A DNA stretch of 43,280 nucleotides from Clostridia bacterium (GCA_017463665.1 JAFTOT010000083.1:1-43280); one strand, 5' to 3'. Numbered from the stretch's first letter, positions 17,513-25,498 are shown. A program made the numbers and translations. Notes: generated from the sequence alone by a model not told the origin.

Positions 17513-19149
17513 AAAAATGGCTCGCATTACTTTTGACCGCGTGCTTGACCTGCACGCTGCTCCTCACAGTTTCCGCAGAGACGCTGGACGGCACACTGAT
17601 CCGCTCGGGCACCGCCGATCCGTGGATCTTATACCATGACGGTATGTACTATCTTACGCAGACGGGTACTTCGCGCGTTGCGGTGTTTGCAGCAGAAAAA
17701 CTTGTTGATTTTCGTTCTACTATAGATGATGCAGTAGTCAACGCCAACATTGTTTACAATTCCGCTGAGGATCCTACGGTAAAAGAACTTTACGGTGCGG
17801 ACGCTAAGCTCAGCGGTACATGGTCGCCCGAGATCCATTATTTTTCCGAAGAAGAAGCTCCCGGTTATGCCGGCTGGTATATGTTGCTGGCACTTCGGAA
17901 AAAAGGCGATGATTCTTCACAAGTGAAGATGGTCGTGCTGAAGTCTACCACCGACAGCCCCAAGGGACCTTACGGTCATCCCACCAAGAAGGACGAGGCG
18001 GGAAATCCGATCAAGAACTATTCGCAGCCGGTTTTGGATGCGAACGGAGTGATATATGCCGGTTGGGGTATCGGTCAGAGCTTCCTTACCATTCGTGAAG
18101 GGGAGTATAAAGGTATCTATACTACATGGGTCACCGAGGTAGATCGCGGTACTGCCGACTTTTATCAAAAGATCATGATCGCAAAGATGGAAAACCCCTG
18201 GACTTTGGGCAGCAGTGAACCGACAGCGATCGTTACGCCCGATCAAACATGGGAGCAGAAAGGATCCGGTTGGAGTTCGGCAAGTCAAAAGTATCTGCCG
18301 AAGGTCGTTGAGGGTGCAACGGCACTTTACGGCGCCCGCGGTGATGTGTATATCACCTATTCGGGCAGCGGCTACTGGTCGGATTACGGTCTCGGTCAGC
18401 TGACCTGGACGGGCGGCGACCCGCTGGACGCAAAGTCCTGGGTAAAGCTTCCGGACAGCACAGCTGAGGATGATAGACTCACGATCACCAATCCGATCTT
18501 CACGGCTAAGACCGCGACGGATCTGCGCGGCGCGGGACATGCATCGTTTCTAACGGATGCAAGCGGCAACGGTTTCCTTTGCTATCACGCATATCCGTAT
18601 GCGGACGGCGAGAAAGCATCTTCGCGCAGTTCTTATATCGAGCCGTACTACATTGATTATACGGCATGGAACGGCACCTCTTACGGTGTGATCCGCATGG
18701 GACTGAACGGCAACGGCGTTGCGGCAAATACCGCTTCCACGGTTACGACTGTTGCCAGTGCGACGGTGACGGTGGCGGCTGAAAACGGCATTACGCTGAA
18801 GATGAACGCGGAGAATGCCGAGGGTTACACCATTTATCGCAGTACCGACGGCGAGACGTTTGAGCTTCTGACGACGACCGCTGCGACGACCTATGTGGAT
18901 AAAGCCACTACACCAGACGTTATCTACTATTACCGCGTTTACCCCTATCGCGGCGAGGAGATCGGCACGGTGTCCGCGACTGTTTCGGGCAAGCAGGCAG
19001 ATGACTACAAGCTGCTGGATGTCCTGCGTCTTTTGCGCCACATGAACGGCGAAAACATGCCTGTGTATTCGACCGATGACAGAAACAACGATGCGAAGAT
19101 CAATCTCGCGGATGTGCTTTCGACCTTGCAGCATGTCTTGAACGGATAA
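17509..19149 (+). CDS. Secreted GH43-family glycosidase with Fn3-like and shortened dockerin domains (paralogue 2)
   Basis: A 546-residue paralogue of the preceding gene. The signal peptide MKKWLALLLTACLTCTLLL is cut around VSA-ETL. The GH43 blocks are SGTADPWIL, GTWSPEIHYF, VVEGATALYG and GAGHASF. The Fn3-like module is GYTIYRSTDGETFELL...YYYRVYPYRGEE. The C-terminus has helix LLDVLRLLRH, then a complete dockerin calcium loop DRNNDAKINLAD and helix VLSTLQHVLNG. Residues 1, 3, 5, 9 and 12 of the loop are D, N, D, N and D, the canonical calcium ligands. The ATG sits in an ATGA overlap with the upstream stop behind AAAGGAG. The tail suggests attachment to a cohesin-bearing scaffold, but no cohesin is encoded here. 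Confidence 0.83.
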   Translation: MKKWLALLLTACLTCTLLLTVSAETLDGTLIRSGTADPWILYHDGMYYLTQTGTSRVAVFAAEKLVDFRSTIDDAVVNANIVYNSAEDPTVKELYGADAKLSGTWSPEIHYFSEEEAPGYAGWYMLLALRKKGDDSSQVKMVVLKSTTDSPKGPYGHPTKKDEAGNPIKNYSQPVLDANGVIYAGWGIGQSFLTIREGEYKGIYTTWVTEVDRGTADFYQKIMIAKMENPWTLGSSEPTAIVTPDQTWEQKGSGWSSASQKYLPKVVEGATALYGARGDVYITYSGSGYWSDYGLGQLTWTGGDPLDAKSWVKLPDSTAEDDRLTITNPIFTAKTATDLRGAGHASFLTDASGNGFLCYHAYPYADGEKASSRSSYIEPYYIDYTAWNGTSYGVIRMGLNGNGVAANTASTVTTVASATVTVAAENGITLKMNAENAEGYTIYRSTDGETFELLTTTAATTYVDKATTPDVIYYYRVYPYRGEEIGTVSATVSGKQADDYKLLDVLRLLRHMNGENMPVYSTDDRNNDAKINLADVLSTLQHVLNG

Positions 19150-19182
19150 TTCGGCAAAAACGAAATGAAAGGATATAGACAA

Positions 19183-21036
19183 ATGAAAAAAATTTTGGCT
19201 TTTCTCTTGACGGCGGTAATGCTTTGTGCACTGCCTCTCACGGTTTCTGCGGAAACGCTGAACGGCACGAAGATACGTTCAAGCGCCGCTGACCCGTGGC
19301 TGTGTACGGACGGCGAGTATTATTATCTCACCGTGACCGGCTCTACGAAGATCGCAGTGTTCCGATCCAAAACGCTCAACGGCTTTGCCGGACAGAGCAT
19401 AAACAGCAATATTGCCTATGATTCTGCGGGAGACCCGACCGTGTCGGATATTTTCGGCGTCGGCTCCAAGCTCAGCGGCACATGGTCGCCCGAGATCCAC
19501 TATTTCTCCGAGGAAGAAGCACCCGGTAACTCCGGTTGGTATATGTTCCTTGCACTGCGCAACGATACCGGTGACTCCTCGGAGGTGCAGATGGTCGTTT
19601 TGAAATCGACCAGCGGTACTCCCAAGGGACCTTACGGTCATCCGATCACCGGACAGAGAAACTATTCGCAGCCGATCCTCAACGCGGACGGCACTCGCTA
19701 TACCGATTGGGCTGTCGGCATGAGCACGCTGACGGTCGCAGAGGGCGAGTATAAGGGTATTTACACCACTTGGGTCACCGAGGAAGGCCGTGGCAATTCG
19801 GGTACTTCCGGTCAGTTTTTTCAGAAGCTGATGATCGCTAAGATGATCAACCCCTGGACCATCGGCAGCAAGCCCGGCGTGATCACCACGCCTACGCAGA
19901 CGTGGGAGTATGCGGGTTCTTCCGCAACGCATCCGCGTGTTGTTGAGGGCGCTACCGCGGTTTACGGTATTCACGGCGAGATCTACATCACCTATTCGGG
20001 CAGCGGTTACTGGTCGGACTACGGCCTCGGTCAGCTGACCTGGACGGGCGGCGACCCGCTGGAGACCTCCTCTTGGGTGAAGCTCCCCAACAAGCCGACC
20101 AACGGCGCGAAGTCGTACAACCCGATCTTCCAGGCGAAGACAGCTTTGAATCTGCGCGGAGCGGGTCATGCTTCCTTTATTACCGATAAGGACGGCAACG
20201 GTTACCTCTGCTATCACGCGTATGCATATACCGGCGGTAAGAAGGCTGCCGGTCGTGATGCGTATATCGAGCCGTATTACATTGATTATACCGAATGGAA
20301 CGGTACATCCTACGGTGTTATCCACATGGGACTTACCGATACCCGTATGCCCGCCAGCACGAGTTCTACAGTTACCTTTGCGTCCGAGGGTACAAACCTC
20401 GGTGTGCCGACCATCACCGCTAAGGGCGGCAGCGGCGTAACACTGCAGATGAGCGCGGAAAATGCAACGGGTTATACCCTCTATCGCAGCACCGACGGCA
20501 CAACATTTACCTATCTGACGTCTGTTGACGGTACTTCGTATGCCGACAGTACTGCGGAGGAGGGCAAGACCTATTACTACCGCGCATATGCGTACCGCGA
20601 AGAGGAACTGAGTGTGCCCTCCGAGGTCGTTTCTGCGGTTGCTTCGGCTGCTGCGGCAAGCGCGGGCGTTGAGCTCAAGATGACGCTGGGCAAGACTGCG
20701 TACACGCTCAACGGTGAGCAGAAGACGATGGACGTTGCTCCCATCATCCGCAACGAGCGCACCATGCTCCCTGTACGTTACGTAGCAGAGGCTCTGGGTG
20801 CTACCATTGGCTGGGACGGCGCGACTTCCACGGCAACGCTGACCACCGCTGACACCGAGATCAAGATCACGGTCGGCGCCAAGGATGCGATCGTAAACGG
20901 CAAGAGCGTAGCGCTGGATTCCCCCGCGTTCATCGAAAATGACCGCACCTACATGCCCGTGCGTTTCGTTGCCGAGACGCTCGGCGGCACCGTAGCATGG
21001 GACGGCGCGACTTCCACCGCAACCATTACTAAGTAA
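19183..21036 (+). CDS. Secreted GH43-family glycosidase with Fn3-like and copper-amine-oxidase-N-type C-terminal domain (paralogue 3)
   Basis: A 617-residue paralogue. The signal peptide MKKILAFLLTAVMLCALPL ends near VSA-ETL. The GH43 blocks are SSAADPWLC, GTWSPEIHYF, VVEGATAVYG and GAGHASF, followed by the Fn3-like module (YTLYRSTDGTTFTYL). The last 120 residues differ from the two paralogues. Instead of a dockerin there are two repeats with MLPVRYVAEALGATIGWDG and MPVRFVAETLGGTVAWDG, the copper amine oxidase N-terminal-like domain often found as a wall- or surface-associated module in Clostridia. I use the ATG at 19183 with AAAGGA 9 bases upstream; the ATG at 19165 precedes that site. It ends at a strong terminator, closing the GH43 cluster. 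Confidence 0.84.
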   Translation: MKKILAFLLTAVMLCALPLTVSAETLNGTKIRSSAADPWLCTDGEYYYLTVTGSTKIAVFRSKTLNGFAGQSINSNIAYDSAGDPTVSDIFGVGSKLSGTWSPEIHYFSEEEAPGNSGWYMFLALRNDTGDSSEVQMVVLKSTSGTPKGPYGHPITGQRNYSQPILNADGTRYTDWAVGMSTLTVAEGEYKGIYTTWVTEEGRGNSGTSGQFFQKLMIAKMINPWTIGSKPGVITTPTQTWEYAGSSATHPRVVEGATAVYGIHGEIYITYSGSGYWSDYGLGQLTWTGGDPLETSSWVKLPNKPTNGAKSYNPIFQAKTALNLRGAGHASFITDKDGNGYLCYHAYAYTGGKKAAGRDAYIEPYYIDYTEWNGTSYGVIHMGLTDTRMPASTSSTVTFASEGTNLGVPTITAKGGSGVTLQMSAENATGYTLYRSTDGTTFTYLTSVDGTSYADSTAEEGKTYYYRAYAYREEELSVPSEVVSAVASAAAASAGVELKMTLGKTAYTLNGEQKTMDVAPIIRNERTMLPVRYVAEALGATIGWDGATSTATLTTADTEIKITVGAKDAIVNGKSVALDSPAFIENDRTYMPVRFVAETLGGTVAWDGATSTATITK

Positions 21037-21043
21037 AGAATCC

Positions 21044-21079
21044 ATAAAAGCGGCATCCCGTAAGGGATGCCGCTTTTAT
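21044..21079 (+). terminator. Strong intrinsic terminator of the GH43 cluster
   Basis: A 16-bp perfect stem ATAAAAGCGGCATCCC (21044-21059) with a GTAA (GNRA-type) tetraloop. The descending arm ends in CTTTTAT (21073-21079). It lies 7 bases after the stop codon. Confidence 0.9.
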
Positions 21080-21122
21080 GCGCGGGGTAGATGGGGAATG
21101 CAGCGGAGATAAAATAACTCTT

Positions 21123-21193
21123 GTAGGGCGCGACGTCCCCGACGCGCCGTTTTACTGCGGTTCGTGCGGCGCGTCGAGGACGTCGCGCCCTAC
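21123..21193. repeat. Palindromic GTAG-ended element, intact copy
   Basis: Arms of 27 bases (21123-21149 and 21167-21193) are complementary with a single mismatch and enclose a 17-base loop. The outer ends read GTAGGGCGCGACGTCC and GGACGTCGCGCCCTAC. The reverse complement of this element matches the copy at 25432-25490, including the loop (GAACCGCAG). There is no coding capacity, so it is a non-autonomous repeat of MITE or REP type. It sits in the 340-base gap 21037-21376, which otherwise holds a terminator and the next promoter. Confidence 0.8.
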
Positions 21194-21301
21194 TATTCTG
21201 TTTCACTTGATTTCTGCGTAATCTTCACATACCTACCCCATCGTCTCTCTTACTGCGCTGAAAATCCAAAAATGGCGAAAGGATTTTGCGGCGGTTTGGT
21301 A

Positions 21302-21330
21302 TTGTATGTGCGGTTTCACAATGTTACAAT
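21302..21330 (+). promoter_or_regulatory. Predicted promoter with overlapping operator-like repeat
   Basis: TTGTAT (21302-21307), a 17-base spacer and TACAAT (21325-21330), with TG at 21322-21323 forming an extended -10. An inverted repeat GTTTCA-11-TGAAAC (21313-21335) is centred on the -10 box and could bind a repressor. It drives the sialidase-fold gene at 21377. Confidence 0.68.
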
Positions 21331-21376
21331 GAAACTATAAATACTGCTAAATTTGTTATTTTCAGGAGGTACAGCT

Positions 21377-23059
21377 ATGCAGCTGAAAAAGATTTCCGAG
21401 CTCAACGCGGCGCATGTCACCGACTCGCATGCGGGTGAGTGCGGCGCATCCCGTTTGATGCCCGACTTCCGCGAGACGATCACGCTGGAAGGGCAGAGCG
21501 ACCCCGCCATCTCTTCCAAGGTATATTATCCCCGCGTGAAAAAACTGGCAAACGGCAAGTATCTGCTGCTGCACATGGACTACCGTCTCGGCGGTAATGT
21601 ATTTTACTCGCTGGGCGATGCGCTCGGCACTTTTACCGCCAGACAGAAGCTGTTTGCCGCGCATCCTGTTGTCCGTGACGACGGCGAGGAGGACAGGATC
21701 ATGTATGCCAACGGCGAGGCTGCCATTCTGCCGAACGGTGATGTGCTCGCGGTTGCATCCTTCCGCTACAACAAGGGCTACACGCTGGATGCCAAATACG
21801 GCGGACTTGTGATGCGCCGCTCGACCGATAACGGCATGACCTTTTCGGAGGAGAAGGTGATCTATGTCGGTCGCAACTGGGAGCCGTATGTGCTGGTGAA
21901 AAAGGACGGCGAGATCCAGGTGTACATGTCGCACACCGCGCCGAAATTCTATCTGGACAAGACCGTGCGCACGGACAGCCCGATCAAGACCTCCAGCGGA
22001 ACGGCGATCATCCGCTCCTATGACAACGGCGAGACCTGGACGCCGAATGTGACCGAGCCGCCCTTTGCCGCATGGCGCGTTTCCCAGAGCTATGTTGCCA
22101 CGATGGAGAACGGCACCAAGTGCTTTACCAATCAGATGGCGACGGCAGTGGAGCTGGGCGACGGCTCGATCGCGGTTGCGACCGAATCGGATCTTGCCAA
22201 CTACACTTTCCGCCTCACGGTTGCGTACACGCACGATAATTTTGCGCATGAACTGGGCATTGACGAGGACGGTCCTGCGGATAAGATGTTTGCCTTTGAA
22301 GAGGGCGCAGGTCCCTATATGGCGCATTTTACGAGCGGTGAGACGATTCTTTCCTACAACTGGACGGGTCTGCAGCATATCCGCATCGGCGACGAGAACG
22401 GCAAAAATTTTGACAAGGAGCATGAGCTGATCACCTTTGACGGTCGCTGGGGCTATTGGGGCTCGCTCACGGTCGAGGATGACCACACGTTGATCTCGGC
22501 GTATCCGAATATCTCGGAGATCAAGAACCTGCCGAAGATCAAAACGCGCATTGACAACGACCTGATGCTCGGCAAGCTGCGCCTGAATCACCGCATTGAC
22601 GCACTGCCGCTGACGCAGGAGTGGACGGGCAACACCGACGCACTCTTTGTGGGCGCACGTTCGCAGGCGCAGGCATCGATCCGCGTTGCCTATGACAGCG
22701 ACCATCTGTATGTGCGTGCCGACCGTCTTGACAAGTATCTGACCGCTGCCGATGGCATCGAGATCCGCATTCGTGTCGGCGAGAATGTATACAAGCTCTA
22801 TCAGAATCTCGCGGGCAAGAGCTATTTTGAGTGCAACGACATCGCCGAAGATTTCGGCGCGGATGCTACCTACACACTGCGCGGTGAGATGAATGTATGG
22901 GGCGGCAGTGACAGCGGCGCTGTTACGCTGTTCACGGTGCCGAAGACCGTTTTGGGGGATGCGGACAGCTTTGCAATCGACGCAACGTTGAAAAATTCGG
23001 ACGGTCTGGATCTGATCAGCGAGGAACTGGGCGGTCCTTTCCCGGTGAAATTGAAGTAA
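21377..23059 (+). CDS. Sialidase-fold (BNR/Asp-box) exo-glycosidase-like protein with C-terminal CBM9-like domain
   Basis: A 560-residue protein starting at the ATG at 21377 behind a perfect AGGAGG (21364-21369). The open frame upstream uses a TTG with no ribosome binding site. Residues about 30-400 look like a six-bladed sialidase propeller. Asp-box motifs RSTDNGMTFS and RSYDNGETWTP are clear, and YPRVKKLANGKYLL resembles the N-terminal Arg segment of the fold. Residues about 430-560 (IRVAYDSDHLYVRADRLDKY) resemble family 9 carbohydrate-binding/DOMON-type domains. There is no signal peptide, so it is cytoplasmic unless exported otherwise. The fold also occurs in enzymes acting on other sugars, so sialic acid specificity is not established. 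Neighbouring GH43 genes suggest plant or host glycan use. Confidence 0.72.
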   Translation: MQLKKISELNAAHVTDSHAGECGASRLMPDFRETITLEGQSDPAISSKVYYPRVKKLANGKYLLLHMDYRLGGNVFYSLGDALGTFTARQKLFAAHPVVRDDGEEDRIMYANGEAAILPNGDVLAVASFRYNKGYTLDAKYGGLVMRRSTDNGMTFSEEKVIYVGRNWEPYVLVKKDGEIQVYMSHTAPKFYLDKTVRTDSPIKTSSGTAIIRSYDNGETWTPNVTEPPFAAWRVSQSYVATMENGTKCFTNQMATAVELGDGSIAVATESDLANYTFRLTVAYTHDNFAHELGIDEDGPADKMFAFEEGAGPYMAHFTSGETILSYNWTGLQHIRIGDENGKNFDKEHELITFDGRWGYWGSLTVEDDHTLISAYPNISEIKNLPKIKTRIDNDLMLGKLRLNHRIDALPLTQEWTGNTDALFVGARSQAQASIRVAYDSDHLYVRADRLDKYLTAADGIEIRIRVGENVYKLYQNLAGKSYFECNDIAEDFGADATYTLRGEMNVWGGSDSGAVTLFTVPKTVLGDADSFAIDATLKNSDGLDLISEELGGPFPVKLK

Positions 23060-23066
23060 ACCAAAT

Positions 23067-23100
23067 AAAAAATGCTGTTGCGAAAGCAACAGCATTTTTT
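23067..23100. terminator. Bidirectional intrinsic terminator
   Basis: A 15-bp perfect stem AAAAAATGCTGTTGC (23067-23081) with a GAAA tetraloop. It has an A tract on one side and a T tract on the other, so it works on both strands. It lies between the convergent sialidase-fold gene (+) and response regulator (-). Confidence 0.92.
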
Positions 23101-23111
23101 GATGTTCATTT

Positions 23112-23915
23112 TTACTTGAGCATTGCGACAATCTCGTCGGCGCGCTTTTTGAGTTCCTTTGCCCAGGGGTACTCGGGCATAACCTGTCCGCCGTAATTCT
23201 TAGCGGTGACCATTTCATAATCGAGCAGACGGTAGTAATCGCAATCAATATCATCGGGAACGATGCGGCAGGAGCCGTATTTGCGCTCGAAAATATCTTC
23301 AATGTGATATGCGCGGAATGTTTCCAGCATAGACTTGATCGCCTTGCGGTAGCCGCTGGTCTCGGATGCACGCTGTACCTTGCTGCCTACCCACAGTTTT
23401 TCGATGATTTCATAGGTGGAGACAGTGCCGCCGCGCTGGCTGATACAGAGCGCTGCGAGCTCCTTTACCTTCTTAGTGGAGAAGACAACGCGTTCGCCGT
23501 TTACATAGAGATCGAATTTGCCGAAGGTGTGTGCGGTGATGCGCTTGGACAGGCGCGGACGCAGATAGCGCGCGCGAACCAGTACATCGGTGACATCTTC
23601 CTTCGTGCAGGGCTTAAAGACGATGTAATCCGCCTTTTTACGAATGGCTTCTGCTGCGTGTTCGGAATGTTCGGTGGCAAAGATCACGATCATTTCCGGA
23701 CGGATCTGGCGAAGATTTTCTGCAAGTGTAAAGCCGTCCATCTGCGGCAATACGGTGTCGAGCACAACGAGATCTACCGTATGCTCTTTTGCATATTCCA
23801 ATGCTGTCTGCGAATCGGAAAAGCTTGCAGCGACCTCAAAATCAGGGAGCGCTGTACATTCTGTTTCAAACAGGCTAAGGTTAATTGGGTTTTCGTCTAC
23901 CAGCATTACTCTCAT
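23112..23915 (-). CDS. Orphan response regulator with SARP-like winged-helix/BTAD output
   Basis: A 267-residue regulator; the start (MRVMLVDEN) is fixed by GGAGG (23930-23926) 10 bases upstream. Residues 1-120 are a receiver domain with the needed residues: acidic pocket in VDEN, phospho-acceptor Asp in VVLDTVLPQMDG, Thr in FATEHSEHA and Lys in VFKPC. The output begins HTFGKFDLYVNGERVVFSTKK and continues with ELAALCISQRGGTVSTYEII, a winged-helix pattern close to SARP-type regulators, followed by a helical BTAD-like tail. No histidine kinase gene is adjacent. A TATAAT lies on the minus strand at 23963-23958, without a clear -35. Its targets are unknown; convergence with the glycosidase gene is not evidence of control. 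Confidence 0.8.
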   Translation of the reverse strand: MRVMLVDENPINLSLFETECTALPDFEVAASFSDSQTALEYAKEHTVDLVVLDTVLPQMDGFTLAENLRQIRPEMIVIFATEHSEHAAEAIRKKADYIVFKPCTKEDVTDVLVRARYLRPRLSKRITAHTFGKFDLYVNGERVVFSTKKVKELAALCISQRGGTVSTYEIIEKLWVGSKVQRASETSGYRKAIKSMLETFRAYHIEDIFERKYGSCRIVPDDIDCDYYRLLDYEMVTAKNYGGQVMPEYPWAKELKKRADEIVAMLK

Positions 23916-24101
23916 TTTTTTGAATCCTCCGCGGTCGTTTCGTTTTCTATCAAAACTATTATACAATACCATTTTACGACACTATTTTTCATTCGTCAAT
24001 ATATTTTTTGTTAATATAGATATGCTAAAAAAGCATACTTGGCTTCAATTAGCACGCAGATGATTTAATTGTGTACCTTGCATGAAAAATCAAAGTGCCC
24101 A

Positions 24102-24130
24102 TTGCGTTTTTTGTCGATGTGTGCTATTAT
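24102..24130 (+). promoter_or_regulatory. Predicted promoter of the lipid-kinase gene
   Basis: TTGCGT (24102-24107), a 17-base spacer and TATTAT (24125-24130), with TG at 24122-24123 giving an extended -10. The AT-rich gap 23916-24101 upstream shows no ORF. Confidence 0.6.
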
Positions 24131-24186
24131 AAAAGTATCTGCGGTTTTTGCAATCCGGCATTTTACGGAAAGGAATTATCCTACAT

Positions 24187-24990
24187 ATGAGACATATCTT
24201 TATCTTGAATCCGAATGCAGGGAACGGAGCACATCTTAAAAATTTGCGTGAAGCGATCGAGCGTCTTGATTGCGTGCACGAGATCTACGAAACCAAAGAG
24301 AGAGCGGATGCTACGCGCTATGTTCGTGCTTGCTGTGAAAAGTATACCGAGCCGCTGCGCTTTTACGCCTGCGGGGGTGACGGTACGATCAAGGAGGTCG
24401 CCGAGGGCGTTCTCGGGCAACCGAATGCCTCGATGTCCTGCTGTCCGATCGGCAGCGGCAATGACTTTGTCAAGTGCTTCGGCGGGGCGGACAGCTTTTC
24501 GAATGTCGCTGCATTGACAAATGCCGAAGAAATCAACACTGATATTATTCGCATCCATGCAGAAAATCATTCCGATACCTATTCGGTCAATGTGTGCAAT
24601 TTCGGGTTTGAGGCATATGCGGCAGCGGCGATGGATCGTGTGCGCCGTACGCCTGTGCTCGGCGGCAAGAACGCGTATACGACGGGCATCCTGTATGCAC
24701 TGTTCCGTGCGATGAAAAATCGCGGAGAGATCTATGCCGACGGCAAGAAGCTGAATGAAAACGGCGCTTATCTGCTGTGCACGGTGGCAAACGGCGGCTA
24801 TGTCGGCGGCGGTTACCGCTGTGCTCCGCGCGCATCGGTCAGCGACGGATATTTGGAAGTCTGCATGGTGCGTCCGCTTTCGCTGTTTACTTTCGCGCGG
24901 CTGATTAAACTCTACAAGGGGGCGAGCATCTGGACGATCCGAAGTTTGCAAAATATATTTCGTATTGCCGCGCTGAAAAAATCGAAGTGA
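24187..24990 (+). CDS. Diacylglycerol kinase-family lipid kinase, truncated by a frameshift
   Basis: The ATG at 24187 gives MRHIFILNPNAGNG, the N-terminal DAGK/YegS signature. The nucleotide-binding motif CGGDGTIKEVAEG and PIGSGNDFVKCFGG follow. The readable frame ends at 24990 after 267 residues with an unrelated tail (ASIWTIRSLQNIF...). The expected C-terminus continues in another frame from the G run 24918-24922 to a stop at 25113-25115. One missing G (five instead of six) would restore a protein of about 308 residues, the normal size. Intact homologues phosphorylate diacylglycerol or similar lipids with ATP at the membrane. Either the gene is inactivated or the base is a sequencing error. 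Programmed frameshifting is less likely, as there is no slippery heptamer. Confidence 0.85.
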   Translation: MRHIFILNPNAGNGAHLKNLREAIERLDCVHEIYETKERADATRYVRACCEKYTEPLRFYACGGDGTIKEVAEGVLGQPNASMSCCPIGSGNDFVKCFGGADSFSNVAALTNAEEINTDIIRIHAENHSDTYSVNVCNFGFEAYAAAAMDRVRRTPVLGGKNAYTTGILYALFRAMKNRGEIYADGKKLNENGAYLLCTVANGGYVGGGYRCAPRASVSDGYLEVCMVRPLSLFTFARLIKLYKGASIWTIRSLQNIFRIAALKKSK

Positions 24991-25115
24991 AGTCGGATAC
25001 ACCGTTTGCGCTTTGTCTGGACGGGGAGATCCTCGAGACTCGGCATTGTATCGCCGAGGTGCTGCCGAGTGCACTGCGCTTTGCGGCTCCGACGGTGTGC
25101 GCTGCGGTCAAGTGA
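24918..25115 (+). pseudogene. Out-of-frame 3' end of the lipid-kinase gene
   Basis: This frame encodes 65 residues: GEHLDDPKFAKYISYCRAEK, then IEVKSDTPFALCLDGE, then HCIAEVLPSALRF, then TGA. The pattern of a small residue-rich DGE followed by an EVLPxALRF ending is the normal C-terminal beta-sandwich of DAGK-family kinases. It has no start codon or ribosome binding site of its own. It therefore belongs to the gene that starts at 24187. Confidence 0.85.
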
Positions 25116-25139
25116 CGGCATAGTCTGTATAGAAGGTTT

Positions 25140-25463
25140 TTGGAAAAGGGGGAGATTCGTCGTGGAACTGCTGTGGTCATTCTTTTTGCGATCTTTATCG
25201 GGATCATTTCGCATTTTTACGGGCAGGCACTGCCGCGCAAGTGGTTTCACGGGGATAAATTCCCCTACAAGTCCTTTCGATGGGAACAGGAGGGACGTAT
25301 CTATCGGCACATCGGCATTCACAAGTGGCAGGAAAAGCTGCCCGACCTCAGCCGCACTGCAAATGAAATAAGAATAGAAAAAGCGCCAAGTTCGTGTGTT
25401 GTGAATTTGGCGCTTTTGATTTGGGGACATTGTAGGGCGCGACGTCCTCTACGCGCCGCATGA
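25140..25463 (+). pseudogene. Truncated CrtO-like (glycosyl-4,4'-diaponeurosporenoate acyltransferase family) gene
   Basis: The frame encodes a hydrophobic N-terminal helix (VVILFAIFIGIISHFYG), then ALPRKWFHGDKFPYKSF, RWEQEGRIYRHIGIHKW and QEKLPDLSR, the signature block of the CrtO acyltransferase family. Similarity stops near 25360. A terminator hairpin (25379-25417) and a repeat element follow at once, so the remaining half of the family's length (about 165-200 residues) is gone. The remaining codons to 25463 read through the terminator and repeat. The start is unclear: the TTG at 25140 has AGAAGG only 3 bases upstream. It is most likely a decayed gene, cut by a deletion. Confidence 0.7.
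25379..25417 (+). terminator. Intrinsic terminator after the CrtO-like remnant
   Basis: A 15-bp stem (one G-T pair) AAAAGCGCCAAGTTC (25379-25393) and GAATTTGGCGCTTTT (25403-25417) with a 9-base loop. The arms end in A and T tracts, so it may act on both strands. Confidence 0.8.
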
Positions 25464-25490
25464 ACCGCAGCAAAAACGGGACGTACAAGG
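25432..25490. repeat. Palindromic GTAG-ended element, decayed copy
   Basis: Begins GTAGGGCGCGACGTCC and continues with ACGCGCCGCATGAACCGCAG. It matches the reverse complement of the element at 21123-21193 with few changes through the left arm and loop. The right arm (from about 25470) is largely degraded and no longer pairs. The copy lies in opposite orientation to the first. Confidence 0.72.
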
Positions 25491-25498
25491 TCGCATCC

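Noticed and set aside
15764..17527. Antisense ORFs of about 590 codons opposite the GH43 genes (also 19279-21045 and 21362-23371)
   Set aside because: They are shadows produced by biased codon use. They read through signal peptides and domain borders of the real genes and lack start signals.
21353..21376. N-terminal extension of the sialidase-fold protein from the TTG at 21353
   Set aside because: A perfect AGGAGG lies within the proposed extension and is correctly spaced for the ATG at 21377.
24900..24990. Programmed frameshift in the lipid kinase
   Set aside because: The site is a run of five G without a recognised slippery heptamer, an internal Shine-Dalgarno sequence or a downstream pseudoknot. 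Mutation or sequencing error is simpler.
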